Under the pieces are notes generated by a model that was not told where the DNA came from, made no database searches, and saw nothing but the letters and a program-made list of their open reading frames with translations. From [Eubacterium] eligens ATCC 27750 (GTDB lineage Bacteria; Bacillota; Clostridia; Lachnospirales; Lachnospiraceae), in NCBI RefSeq assembly GCF_000146185.1, contig NC_012778.1, positions 1,185,001 through 1,249,000 on the forward strand: a DNA stretch of 64,000 nt. Reading direction: 5' to 3'. Made by a program: the position numbers and the translations under genes. Each line of letters begins with the position of its first letter. The stretch's first letter is position 1. This document shows, one piece after another, positions 26,939 to 37,458 of the stretch.

Positions 26939-27871
26939 TTAAATACAGTAATTATCATAACTTTCATTAAGGTCATAAGGAGTTATCTGGTATACATAAT
27001 AATTCAACCAGTTAGTATAGAGATTGTTGGCGTGGCTTCTCCATGAGAGCAATGGTTTTCTGTTGCAGTCGTCATCAGGATAATAATTTACCGGAAGGTC
27101 AGGCTCAATTCCTTTGTCAATATCACGCTTATATTCCTGATCAAGAGTTAATCTGTCATATTCAGGGTGTCCCATAACAAAAATCTCTTTCCCGCCATCA
27201 CCAAGAACAATATATATTCCTGCCTCATCTGAATCTGCAAGTACTTTAAGTCTTGGATTGTCAAGAATCTGCTGTCTGCTTGCCTGTGTATATCTTGAAT
27301 GTGGTGCCATGAATACATCATCAAAGCCTCTTACTAAAGGCTCTTTTCTATTCATAACCCTGTGCTTGTACACACCTGACAGCTTCTTCGGAAGTAATTC
27401 CTTCTTAATACCATAATGGTAATACAATCCTGCCTGCGCACCCCAGCATATATGAATTGTTGATGTAACATGCTTATTAGACCACTCCATTACTGTTATA
27501 AGTTCATCCCAGTAATTAACCTCTTCAAAGTCAAGCTTCTCGACAGGTGCTCCCGTAATAATCATTCCATCATAATTATTATTCTTAATTTCTTCAAAAG
27601 TCTGATAAAACTTTTTAATATGTGAAGCTGAGGTATTCTTTGAAACATGTGATGACATCTGTAAAAATGTAACATCTATCTGTAAAGGTGTATTAGATAA
27701 ACCTCTTAAAAGCTGTAATTCTGTATCCTGCTTTATAGGCATAAGATTAAGAACTATTATCTCCAAAGGTCTTATATTCTGTGAAATAGCTCTGTTTTCG
27801 TCCATGACGAATATATTTTCTTCTTCCAATTCTGCTTTAGCTGGTAAATCACTCTGAATCTTAATTGGCAT
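26939..27871 (-). CDS. metA: Homoserine O-acetyltransferase (MetA family)
   Basis: 310 residues of the MetA family, which acylates homoserine as the first step of methionine synthesis. The catalytic Cys142 is in HICWGAQAG, with His235 and Glu237 in GHPEYD completing the triad. Position 111 is Glu (in TGAPVEKL). In characterised MetA enzymes Glu at this position goes with acetyl-CoA use and Gly with succinyl-CoA, so an acetyltransferase is predicted despite the common succinyltransferase label. AAGGAA precedes the ATG. It follows ligA by 75 bases on the same strand. No SAM riboswitch or T-box was found upstream. Confidence 0.93.
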   Translation of the reverse strand: MPIKIQSDLPAKAELEEENIFVMDENRAISQNIRPLEIIVLNLMPIKQDTELQLLRGLSNTPLQIDVTFLQMSSHVSKNTSASHIKKFYQTFEEIKNNNYDGMIITGAPVEKLDFEEVNYWDELITVMEWSNKHVTSTIHICWGAQAGLYYHYGIKKELLPKKLSGVYKHRVMNRKEPLVRGFDDVFMAPHSRYTQASRQQILDNPRLKVLADSDEAGIYIVLGDGGKEIFVMGHPEYDRLTLDQEYKRDIDKGIEPDLPVNYYPDDDCNRKPLLSWRSHANNLYTNWLNYYVYQITPYDLNESYDNYCI

Positions 27872-27946
27872 TACTGTTCCTTCTTTCTGTTATCATTGCT
27901 GTCTGATTATATCATATCATCTTTAATAACTGCATAAAAATTTTCT

Positions 27947-29977
<2,031 letters not shown>

Positions 29978-30021
29978 TTATATATCGACTATTAAAATCT
30001 GCTTATATAAGCTTTTACTGC

Positions 30022-30732
30022 TTACTTATATATCTTCTCATAAAGTGTATTAAGCTCTTTACCGTCCAGTTCCCTGTACTCACCAGTCTTTAAATCCCCT
30101 AATTCCACATTCATAATCCTTATTCTTGTCAGTTTAGTTACACTATATCCACATTCCGCACACATTCTTCTTATCTGTCTGTTAAGCCCCTGTGTAAGAA
30201 TAATTCTGAATGTCCTGTCTGATATCTTTTCCACAACACATTTTCTTGTAGTTCTGTCGAGTTCCTTAAGATATATCCCCCCTGACATTCTCTTTATAAA
30301 GTCTTTGTTTATTGGTTTATTAACTGAAACGATATATTCCTTCTCATGACCATTAACGGAACGAAGCAGCCTGTCCATCATATCACCATCATTAGTAAGC
30401 AGAATAAGACCATCAGACTCTTTATCTAATCTGCCCACAGGGTATATGCGTTCCTTATATCCGATAAAATCCACTATGTTATTCTTTCCCTGTTTATCAG
30501 TTGTTGTACATACAATTCCTACAGGCTTATTAAAAGCTATGACTACCTGTGGTGGTGTGCTGTTGTCAACTTTCCTGCCATCAACACATATAATTGTATT
30601 GTCGTCTACCATCTCACCCATAGCTGCAATCCTGCCATCAATTGTGATACGTCCTTCCTGTATCATTCTGTCAGCTTCACGTCTTGAACAGATTCCATGG
30701 GCACTGAGATATTTATTAATACGCTCTGACAT
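30022..30732 (-). CDS. RluF/RsuA-family pseudouridine synthase
   Basis: 236 residues. An N-terminal S4 RNA-binding domain (RINKYLSAHGICSRREADRM) is followed by the catalytic domain with the active Asp in VGRLDKESDGLI. The conserved GLNRQIRRMC motif is near the C-terminus. The pattern TTRKCVVEK and the overall spacing fit the RluF branch, which in Escherichia coli modifies 23S rRNA; the exact target here is inferred. The start at 30732 (MSERINKYL) has GGAGG 5-6 bases upstream; an in-frame extension to 30801 is not needed. Confidence 0.92.
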   Translation of the reverse strand: MSERINKYLSAHGICSRREADRMIQEGRITIDGRIAAMGEMVDDNTIICVDGRKVDNSTPPQVVIAFNKPVGIVCTTTDKQGKNNIVDFIGYKERIYPVGRLDKESDGLILLTNDGDMMDRLLRSVNGHEKEYIVSVNKPINKDFIKRMSGGIYLKELDRTTRKCVVEKISDRTFRIILTQGLNRQIRRMCAECGYSVTKLTRIRIMNVELGDLKTGEYRELDGKELNTLYEKIYK

Positions 30733-30823
30733 GTTTCCTCCAATTCTTATCATCATTGTTGATAAGTTCAAATCAAAATACAGATGTATTAATTCTAACA
30801 AAAGAAAAAAATTAATTCAATTG

Positions 30824-30852
30824 TTGCGGGTTTTAATTTAATAATGTATAGT
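30824..30852 (+). promoter_or_regulatory. Promoter of tRNA-Arg
   Basis: TTGCGG (30824-30829) and TATAGT (30847-30852) with a 17-base spacer. The transcript would start about 20 bases before the mature tRNA. Confidence 0.65.
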
Positions 30853-30881
30853 ATATAAGCATATAAATTATTATATGTTGT

Positions 30882-30955
30882 GTACATGTAGCTTAGCTGG
30901 ATAAAGCGTTCGCCTCCGGAGCGGAAGATCGTGGGTTCGAATCCCATCATGTACA
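30882..30955 (+). tRNA. tRNA-Arg (anticodon CCG)
   Basis: GTACATG (30882-30888) pairs with CATGTAC (30948-30954) as the acceptor stem, with discriminator A at 30955. The D-arm is GCTT...AAGC, the anticodon stem TTCGC/GCGGA encloses loop CTCCGGA, and the T-arm is GTGGG-TTCGAAT-CCCAT. The anticodon CCG reads CGG arginine codons. CCA is not encoded. Length 74. Confidence 0.95.
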
Positions 30956-30969
30956 TTTTAATGAATATG

Positions 30970-31866
30970 TTACATAGTTATCAGTCTTTCATTTCTGTTA
31001 TATTCATACACATTATCAGAAAGTATTTCATCTGCTGCCACGCCTTCTGTATTAACTTCTCTTACCATATTAACAAGTTCATTTTTTTCAAATATAGGCA
31101 GCTTTGGAAGAAGAATGACTTCATGAATAGATGATGGAAGAATATACAAATCTTTACCAAGCTTTTGTGCAAAATCATATAAAACATTATCATAAAGAAT
31201 ACAGGCAGCACCATTTATCTTTGTTTCATTAGTAAGCACATACATATCCGATGGCACATAATCCTTTAAATCAACTTCCTTACCATCTACACTGACACCA
31301 CATTTGTCAAAAAGAGCTGACATTGAACTTATTCTGGAATGTAGCAAATCCGGGGTATTCTTTAATGCTGCTTTATACACATCATCAATCGTTACATTCC
31401 AGTTTTTAAGATTATTATTATATATTAGTGCTGTTGCACTCTTTCCACCACAATTATCCAGCAGGCAGTAAAATACAACCGCCAGATCAAGTATTCGCTT
31501 GTGTGGTACCTGTTCAAGAAGTTTCTCATTACTTTTATAATTAACAATCTTATAAACTATCTTATCCTTTATTGTGTCAAAATTCTTAAGAATATTAACA
31601 TCAAATGTTATGTTATCCCTGTTTTCTCTGTATATAGTCTCAATCTGTCTAATAATTTTTTTAATATTCTCTCCCTGAATATACATTTCATAAAAACTAT
31701 CAAGATAAATAGTTGGCGCTATATCCCTGTCCTTTTCCATAATAACAAGTCCGTCCATCTCCCTGCCATTATTCTTAATCACATGATTAATAGTAATCTT
31801 TCCACCTTCTCCTGCGATATACGCCGCATTCTCCTTAATATACTCTACAAAATCCTTATACTCCAT
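30970..31866 (-). CDS. DUF5688-type protein
   Basis: 298 residues, soluble, no signal peptide. The N-terminus (MEYKDFVEYIKENAAYIAG) and the central LLHSRISSMSALF and ACILYDNVLYDFA segments resemble the DUF5688 family that is common in Lachnospiraceae. No function is known for it and no catalytic motif stands out. The 3' end comes 14 bases from the convergent tRNA gene. There are about 120 bases between its start and the short tandem repeats near 31989. Confidence 0.75.
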   Translation of the reverse strand: MEYKDFVEYIKENAAYIAGEGGKITINHVIKNNGREMDGLVIMEKDRDIAPTIYLDSFYEMYIQGENIKKIIRQIETIYRENRDNITFDVNILKNFDTIKDKIVYKIVNYKSNEKLLEQVPHKRILDLAVVFYCLLDNCGGKSATALIYNNNLKNWNVTIDDVYKAALKNTPDLLHSRISSMSALFDKCGVSVDGKEVDLKDYVPSDMYVLTNETKINGAACILYDNVLYDFAQKLGKDLYILPSSIHEVILLPKLPIFEKNELVNMVREVNTEGVAADEILSDNVYEYNRNERLITM

Positions 31867-31988
31867 ATACTGTTCCCTTTCAAAATTTCTATCCCCTTGC
31901 GCATGGAAATTAATAAATGTTTTGTACGGGTAAAATGTTATACTTAGCCCAGATATTTGTCAACAATATATATAGTATTGTAATAATC

Positions 31989-32085
31989 ATGTCGCGAACG
32001 GTATGATTTATGTTGTAAACGGTATATAAAATGTCGTATTCGGTTGATTTCCCGTCGTCAAAAAAAATTCAGCCAAATACGACAT
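31989..32085. repeat. Three 21-bp tandem repeats plus an inverted copy
   Basis: ATGTCGCGAACGG, ATGTTGTAAACGG and ATGTCGTATTCGG begin at 31989, 32010 and 32031, exactly 21 bases apart. The third copy also has an inverted partner ending at 32085 (AAATACGACAT), forming an imperfect hairpin of about 17 base pairs with an A-rich loop. It lies just downstream of pepD. It could be a weak terminator, an operator array or a small mobile palindrome. Confidence 0.65.
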
Positions 32086-32115
32086 ATACAAGATATAGTT
32101 TTATTAAATTATTTA

Positions 32116-33558
32116 CTATGAAAGCTGCTTTAATACATTCAGAATAAGCTCCCATATTCTTTGTGTCGAAGCAATATCCAGTTTTTCTTTTACAGTATGA
32201 ATATCAATTATATCAGGACCAAAAGATACACAGTCCAGACCATCAATCTTGGCAGCCATGATACCGCATTCAACACCTGCATGCATTGTTTCCACAGATG
32301 CCTCTTTATCAAAAAGCCTCTTATAAGATTCACACAACATATCCCTGATTGCTGAATTCTTCTTAAATTCCCATGCCGGATAAACACCTTTAAGTTCATA
32401 AGTTCCACCAAGATATTCAGTCATTTTTCCAACCTTATCAGTAAGATATTCTTTTTCACTCTGCGAACTGCTCCTTATTAAGTAGGTTGCTGCAAATGTT
32501 TTCTCAGCCAGCTCTGTAACTCCCAGATTAAGTGAAGTCTGCACCAGACCCTTAATATCATTACTCATCTTAACAACGCCATCAGGTATAAAATTAAGCA
32601 CATTTATAAGCATCTGTGTTGTCACATCATCACATGCCAAAGCACTGCCTTCACATTCACAATTCACCTTGATGGTAAGCTGTGGGTCAGTAACCGAATA
32701 CTCATCTTTCAAAACATTTGCAGTATTATTAAGAAGCTCTGCAACCTTATCTGCTTCCTGTGTCATTATAACCGCATTTGCAAATGGAGCTATAGAATTA
32801 TCTTTTTCACCACCCGATATGCTTACAATATTCACACATTCTTTAACAGCAAAAAGAAGACGTCCCATCAGAATATTTGCATTAGCTCTCTGGCATATTA
32901 TATCTGTTCCAGAATGTCCACTTGTAAGGCCATTAATTTTAATAGACATCTGTGTTCCTGTAATATCCGATTTTTTCAATGGATAAGAAGCCTCTAAAGT
33001 TGCTCCCCCAGCACATCCTGAAAGGAATATCCCCTCCTCCTCAGAATCTATATTAAGCATAATTTTACCTTCAAGACAATCAGTATTAATTGCCTCAGCA
33101 CCAAGCATTCCAATTTCCTCGTCTACTGTAAACACAGCCTCAATCGGCGGATGACACACATCCTTGCTGTCTAATATGGCAAGTGCATAAGCAACTGCAA
33201 TTCCATCATCAGCACCTAATGTTGTCCTGTCAGCCTTGACATATCCATCATCTATATACAGGTCAAGACCTTCTTTTTCCATATCTTTAACCTTATCATT
33301 CGTTTTGACGGCAACCATATCAATATGTCCCTGCAAAATAACAGGTGCAGCCTTGCTCTCACAGTTACTTGCCGGCTTTTTTATTATCACATTGTAACTT
33401 TCGTCCTGATTAAACCACAGATTTCTCTTGCGTGCAAATTCACACAGATAATCACTTATCTGCTTTACATTGCCTGAACCATGTGGAATTGCACATATCT
33501 GTTCAAAATATTTAAAGACAGCCTGTGGCTGTAAATCTGCTAAAATGTTGTTACTCAT
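32116..33558 (-). CDS. pepD: Aminoacyl-histidine dipeptidase PepD (M20)
   Basis: 480 residues, a two-domain M20 metallopeptidase. Zinc ligands and catalytic residues are seen at His78 and Asp80 in LQGHIDMV, Asp117/118 in LGADDGIA and Glu147/148 in TVDEEIGM. A dimerization domain is inserted between the two halves of the catalytic domain, beginning near residue 200. It splits dipeptides and some tripeptides in the cytoplasm. AGGAGG lies just before the ATG. The leader immediately upstream is the long palindromic element at 33576-33837. Confidence 0.95.
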   Translation of the reverse strand: MSNNILADLQPQAVFKYFEQICAIPHGSGNVKQISDYLCEFARKRNLWFNQDESYNVIIKKPASNCESKAAPVILQGHIDMVAVKTNDKVKDMEKEGLDLYIDDGYVKADRTTLGADDGIAVAYALAILDSKDVCHPPIEAVFTVDEEIGMLGAEAINTDCLEGKIMLNIDSEEEGIFLSGCAGGATLEASYPLKKSDITGTQMSIKINGLTSGHSGTDIICQRANANILMGRLLFAVKECVNIVSISGGEKDNSIAPFANAVIMTQEADKVAELLNNTANVLKDEYSVTDPQLTIKVNCECEGSALACDDVTTQMLINVLNFIPDGVVKMSNDIKGLVQTSLNLGVTELAEKTFAATYLIRSSSQSEKEYLTDKVGKMTEYLGGTYELKGVYPAWEFKKNSAIRDMLCESYKRLFDKEASVETMHAGVECGIMAAKIDGLDCVSFGPDIIDIHTVKEKLDIASTQRIWELILNVLKQLS

Positions 33559-33575
33559 ATTTTACCTCCTTTGGG

Positions 33576-33837
33576 TGTGGTGGTGATGGGACGGCAGGAT
33601 ATGTGGTGCAGGCGTGAGGCTCAGGGTTTCACTGTCTGGATACTGTGGGATTATGCGTATGTGTTTTGTAAGACGGACGCAACCGGTGCATACTCGCCAT
33701 CCATGGCTCGGATGCACCTTTCCCGCACCTCGTGTGCGGGAATTGCTACACTGTAAGGCATAATCCTCTCAGTATCCGCCAGCTCCACATTCGCCTCACA
33801 CCTGCACCACATATCCCGCCTGTCATCTCCACCACAC
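33576..33837. repeat. 262-bp imperfect palindrome with two internal hairpins
   Basis: The outer arms (33576-33656 and 33758-33837, about 80 bases each) are imperfect inverted repeats; shared blocks include GATATGTGGTGCAGG, GGATACTG and GGATTATGC. The centre holds GGTGCAT (33685-33691) with ATGCACC (33712-33718), and CCCGCAC-CTCGT-GTGCGGG (33722-33740). GC is higher than in the flanks. No open reading frame with a ribosome binding site was seen. It fills the gap between the spoIIP terminator and the pepD ribosome binding site. Confidence 0.8.
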
Positions 33838-33858
33838 ATTATAGGGAAAATGTGAAGT

Positions 33859-33890
33859 AAAAACAAGATGCGCTTCGCTGTCTTGTTTTT
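33859..33890 (-). terminator. spoIIP terminator
   Basis: AAAAACAAGA (33859-33868) pairs with TCTTGTTTTT (33881-33890), so the minus strand ends in a T-run. It lies 25 bases after the spoIIP stop. Confidence 0.8.
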
Positions 33891-33914
33891 GTGGTGGCAC
33901 ACCCACTATATCCC

Positions 33915-35021
33915 TCACTCCTCATATGCCTTCTCCCCACCGAGCAGCCTGTCGAGCATATCTGCCACTGGGACCATCGCATTTTTGACCTCTGTACTTG
34001 TATTAGTCTGTGCTCCTGCTTCTATAAGCATCGACCTGCCCTTCATATGCAGACAGTAACGATATGCATTAATATAAATATTCCGTAACAGCCCCGGATA
34101 ATACGCTTCTCCTAAAAGATACATCTGAAGACTCATTGCCAGATTATCATCTCTGTTTGCATTGTAAAGATAGCCTATATCTCCTTTTGCCTTGCTGTAG
34201 CTTATTCCATTAAAAAACATTACCTTCGACATTATTACTCCATTTTCTTCGGTTACAAGTCTTGTAGTATCTGGAACACCATCCCTGTGAAGGTCTATTA
34301 CAACCTCAATTGACGGATTTTCTTTCAGTATTTTTGCCACATTTTCTTCTGCATATGTATAAGCCTTGCTTCTGTCAAGCTTCCCATCAACATAATCATA
34401 CACACTCGTATCATGATAAACATTGTAACCATATGTATTAGTGAGTATATCTGTTAGATAATCTCCAACACCAACTATTGTTGTAGACGTATCTCCCTCA
34501 ACCGTATCCATAAATCCCTCCTGTGAATGTGTATGAAATATAAGAATCTGTGGAGAATCCGCATTTTTCTCCAATGACAGGTCTTTTGCCAGAAATTCCT
34601 CCGGACGCATTATCTGTGTTGTCAGGCTTGTGATAGAGGTAACTGTATAGAACTTCATAAGAAAATCATAATTTTTTAAATCTGCAATATTATAAACATT
34701 TCCAGCTGCATTTTCCTGTAAAGGCCAAGGACAAACTGCAGCACCTGCCTCCACAACCCCCTCTTCCGTCTGTGTAGCAGGTTTTTTATCCTCCTCAGCC
34801 ATACTAAACATATTTTCCGAATCAACCCACACAGAACGGGCATTTTCATCATAATTATCTTCAAAATATGTCTCTACAGGAAACAATGTCTTAACTGCAT
34901 TTTCATAAATTCTGTTCTGAATATAATATATTAAATTAAAACTATAATTCATCATTATTACCATAAGCATTAAGCCCATGAATATAAACATATACACAGG
35001 CCTGTACTTTCTATCACCCAT
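33915..35021 (-). CDS. spoIIP: Stage II sporulation protein P
   Basis: 368 residues. One membrane anchor (about 10-33) is followed by a linker and the SpoIIP amidase/endopeptidase domain. Zinc-site residues are His163, His165 and Glu168 in IFHTHSQEGF, with DLHRDG near 250 and IEAGAQTNTSTE near the C-terminus. With SpoIID and SpoIIM it cuts peptidoglycan so that the mother cell can engulf the forespore. It is 41 bases downstream of gpr, the arrangement known in Bacillus. Confidence 0.95.
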   Translation of the reverse strand: MGDRKYRPVYMFIFMGLMLMVIMMNYSFNLIYYIQNRIYENAVKTLFPVETYFEDNYDENARSVWVDSENMFSMAEEDKKPATQTEEGVVEAGAAVCPWPLQENAAGNVYNIADLKNYDFLMKFYTVTSITSLTTQIMRPEEFLAKDLSLEKNADSPQILIFHTHSQEGFMDTVEGDTSTTIVGVGDYLTDILTNTYGYNVYHDTSVYDYVDGKLDRSKAYTYAEENVAKILKENPSIEVVIDLHRDGVPDTTRLVTEENGVIMSKVMFFNGISYSKAKGDIGYLYNANRDDNLAMSLQMYLLGEAYYPGLLRNIYINAYRYCLHMKGRSMLIEAGAQTNTSTEVKNAMVPVADMLDRLLGGEKAYEE

Positions 35022-35062
35022 ATATCCTCCTTGCTTTTCATTACCATTATATTGTATTCACA

Positions 35063-35878
35063 TCAGCCATGAATATGAACACCAACACGGTTAATTGCTT
35101 TGGATATTATGATACTTATGTTTCTAATGTCTGAATCAATGTCCTTCGGGGTTACATACATTTTTCCTGCCCCCTGAATAATGCCTTCTGCGTCTATAAC
35201 AGTAGGCACGCCAATTGCAAGCACAGGAACACCTATATTGTCTTTTGTTATTCCTATTCTGTGATTTCCAACACCTGAGCCAGGATTAATTCCCTGGTCA
35301 GAAAGCTGTATGGTACTATTTAATCTGTTCACACTTCTTGCAGCAAGAGCATCTATCGCAATGCATACATCCGGCTTTATCTGACTTACAACGCCTTTAA
35401 TAATTCCTGCAGTTTCAATACCTGTCTGTGCCATAACTCCCGGACTAAGTGTGCACACTCCCGTCTCATCGCCCTCACTTATCTTAATACAAATGTTATC
35501 TACAACCTCAGGACCTAATGAATCCGATGTTATATTTCTGTTGCCAAGTCCGATAACAAGAATTTTTTCCGGCTTTACATTTTTATTCATGCGCTTTAAA
35601 AGCTTAAATATATAGCCTGTCAGTGTCGATATAACCTCTTTTGCATATTCTTCGTCTCCGCCTGTAATATCATCAGCCTCTATTGTAAGATAAGTTCCTT
35701 TGGGTCTTCCTATCGCGGCTTCGCCCAAATGATTTGTCACCTGCAATTCTGTGACCTTCACTCCCATTCTTGATTTATTGCTTTCTCTTAATCTTATTCC
35801 TCGCAGCTTTCCTGTTCCATTCATTGCTTCTTCATTTGCCTCTACTGCAAGGTCAGTTCTTACAACTATATTATCCAT
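35063..35878 (-). CDS. gpr: Germination protease Gpr (A25)
   Basis: 271 residues. The N-terminus VRTDLAVEANEE contains the propeptide-cleavage region of this family, and KILVIGLGNRNITSDSLGP and CIAIDALAARSVNRLNSTIQ carry the conserved active-site segments. Gpr degrades small acid-soluble spore proteins when spores germinate. The protein is about 100 residues shorter than Bacillus Gpr, though the core motifs are complete. A candidate forespore-type (sigma-G-like) promoter lies upstream. The divergent neighbour is rpsT, as in Bacillus. Confidence 0.94.
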   Translation of the reverse strand: MDNIVVRTDLAVEANEEAMNGTGKLRGIRLRESNKSRMGVKVTELQVTNHLGEAAIGRPKGTYLTIEADDITGGDEEYAKEVISTLTGYIFKLLKRMNKNVKPEKILVIGLGNRNITSDSLGPEVVDNICIKISEGDETGVCTLSPGVMAQTGIETAGIIKGVVSQIKPDVCIAIDALAARSVNRLNSTIQLSDQGINPGSGVGNHRIGITKDNIGVPVLAIGVPTVIDAEGIIQGAGKMYVTPKDIDSDIRNISIIISKAINRVGVHIHG

Positions 35879-35900
35879 TTTTCACATCACCTCCCCAACA

Positions 35901-35930
35901 TATTGTGTAGAAAAATGAAATTTTTATACC
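35901..35930 (-). promoter_or_regulatory. Possible sigma-G-type promoter of gpr
   Basis: GGTATA (35925-35930) and CACAATA (35901-35907) with a 17-base spacer on the minus strand resemble the forespore consensus (GnATA and CATnnTA) rather than the vegetative one. The match is partial. Confidence 0.4.
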
Positions 35931-35948
35931 AAAATCTTCATTTGGTTC

Positions 35949-35977
35949 TTGACATATAGATGTTTGTACTATAAAAT
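35949..35977 (+). promoter_or_regulatory. rpsT promoter
   Basis: TTGACA (35949-35954) and TAAAAT (35972-35977) with a 17-base spacer. It leaves a leader of about 80 bases. Confidence 0.75.
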
Positions 35978-36065
35978 GTGTGAGTATGTTTACATTAGAT
36001 CGTCCGTGTCCGGCTTTAATGCGAAACAGATATTATTATTGAATTATGATTTGGAGGTGTACGGA

Positions 36066-36329
36066 TTGGCTAACATTAAATCTGCTAAGAAGAGAGTAAT
36101 TACAAGTCAGGTAAGAGCTGAGAGAAATAAGGCGGTTAAGTCTAGAGTTAAGACTTATATCAAGAAGGTAGAGGCTGCTGTTGCTGCTGGTGACAAGGCT
36201 GCTGCTAACGAAGCTCTCCCTGTTGCTATAGCTGAGATCGAGAAGGCTGCTTCTAAGGGAATCTTCCACAAGAACGCTGCTGCAAGAAAAGTATCTCACA
36301 TTACTAAAGCTGTTAACGCAATGGCTTAA
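36066..36329 (+). CDS. rpsT: 30S ribosomal protein S20
   Basis: 87 residues, the usual length, beginning with the family N-terminus (M)ANIKSAKKRV and ending KVSHITKAVNAMA. It binds 16S rRNA early in subunit assembly. The start is a TTG at 36066, with GGAGG (36053-36057) 8 bases upstream; no ATG or GTG in frame gives a sensible protein. The codon choice resembles the UUG start of Escherichia coli rpsT, which is linked there to translational autoregulation. A strong terminator follows. Confidence 0.96.
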   Translation: MANIKSAKKRVITSQVRAERNKAVKSRVKTYIKKVEAAVAAGDKAAANEALPVAIAEIEKAASKGIFHKNAAARKVSHITKAVNAMA

Positions 36330-36347
36330 TAAGAATTTTAATAATTT

Positions 36348-36392
36348 AAAGAACCCGGTGCTGACACCCACTCGCACCGGGTTCTTTTTTAT
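36348..36392. terminator. rpsT terminator, also at the holA 3' end
   Basis: AAGAACCCGGTGC (36349-36361) pairs with GCACCGGGTTCTT (36374-36386), followed by T on the plus strand. The convergent holA stop codon (36389-36391) lies in the T-run. Confidence 0.93.
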
Positions 36393-37363
36393 TTGCTGTA
36401 TTTAATTATAATAAGTTCTACTCCCAGCCTGTCATTAAGCCTTCCCTGCTTAACTGCTTCTTCTGTTTTCGCACATTCATTCAATGCATCCAACAGTGTA
36501 TTCATCTCAAAATATTTTGCCTGTGCCTGATATTTACCGACAACAAATGGTGCTGCTCCTATCTTTGATGCAATCTCTTTACCTGAAATACCCCTTGACA
36601 TAAGATCCTTCACCTGTAATATTCCGTTAAACTGTCTTACTATAAGATAAAGTATTCTCATAGGAGGTTCTTTTAATTCCAACAAATCATAATATAAATC
36701 AAGTGCCTGCTGTTGTTTCTTATTCGCAATTGCACTTATCATATCAAATATATGGCTTGTTGTCTGTGTTGCACATACTTTCTCTACATCTTCTGCTGTC
36801 ACAACATTCCTTCCCTGACAATAACTTACAAGCTTCTCTATTTCCTGCCTTATATAATCCATGCCTGCACCTGTCTTATCAAGTATCAAATCACAGGCTT
36901 CCCTGCTTATTTTAAGATTATCCTTAGCAAGAAGCCCTGCTATCCATTTTTCAAGAGTAGCAGTTGTCTGTGGCTTCATCTCGCATACATATCCCACAGA
37001 ATCAACTGCCTTATATACCTTATTACGCTTGTCCACATCTTTTTCTACCATAACAATAACAAGATAATCAGGAATATGTTTAATATAATCTGCAAGCTCG
37101 TCATTAGAACTTTTCAAAAAACCGGTATTTTCCATTATAACAAGTCTCTTCTGGGCAAAAAAAGGCAGCGTTTCACACACATCAATTATATCCTTAACGC
37201 TGGCATTATCCGAATCATAATATGAATAATTCATAGTATCATCACCAGCTATAGCATTCTTTAATCTGTCTCTGTACTGCTTCTTAAGATACTCTTCCTC
37301 TCCATACAGAAGATATACACTCTTAAATTCGCCCTTTTTAATATCATCACTTATGACCTTCAA
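36389..37363 (-). CDS. holA: DNA polymerase III subunit delta
   Basis: 324 residues. The N-terminus (VYLLYGEEEYLKKQYRDRL) and the FAQKRLVIMENTGFLK segment match the HolA family, with three domains: two AAA-like and a C-terminal helical collar containing ELKEPPMRILYLIVRQF. It is the clamp-loader subunit that opens the beta clamp. It lies 95 bases downstream of comEC and convergent to rpsT, the same gene order as Bacillus yqeN-rpsT. No promoter was recognised in the gap, so it may be transcribed with comEC. Confidence 0.95.
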   Translation of the reverse strand: MKVISDDIKKGEFKSVYLLYGEEEYLKKQYRDRLKNAIAGDDTMNYSYYDSDNASVKDIIDVCETLPFFAQKRLVIMENTGFLKSSNDELADYIKHIPDYLVIVMVEKDVDKRNKVYKAVDSVGYVCEMKPQTTATLEKWIAGLLAKDNLKISREACDLILDKTGAGMDYIRQEIEKLVSYCQGRNVVTAEDVEKVCATQTTSHIFDMISAIANKKQQQALDLYYDLLELKEPPMRILYLIVRQFNGILQVKDLMSRGISGKEIASKIGAAPFVVGKYQAQAKYFEMNTLLDALNECAKTEEAVKQGRLNDRLGVELIIIKYSK

Positions 37364-37458
37364 ACCTGCTGCCTCCGTTTCTAATCTTAAACAATAGTAT
37401 CAGATATGTACAAGTGGTTCAAGTTGAAAATATTTTATCATAGCATGCTATGCATCTT

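Noticed and set aside
27872..27946. SAM riboswitch or T-box before metA
   Set aside because: The 75-base gap is too short and shows none of the conserved sequence or pairing.
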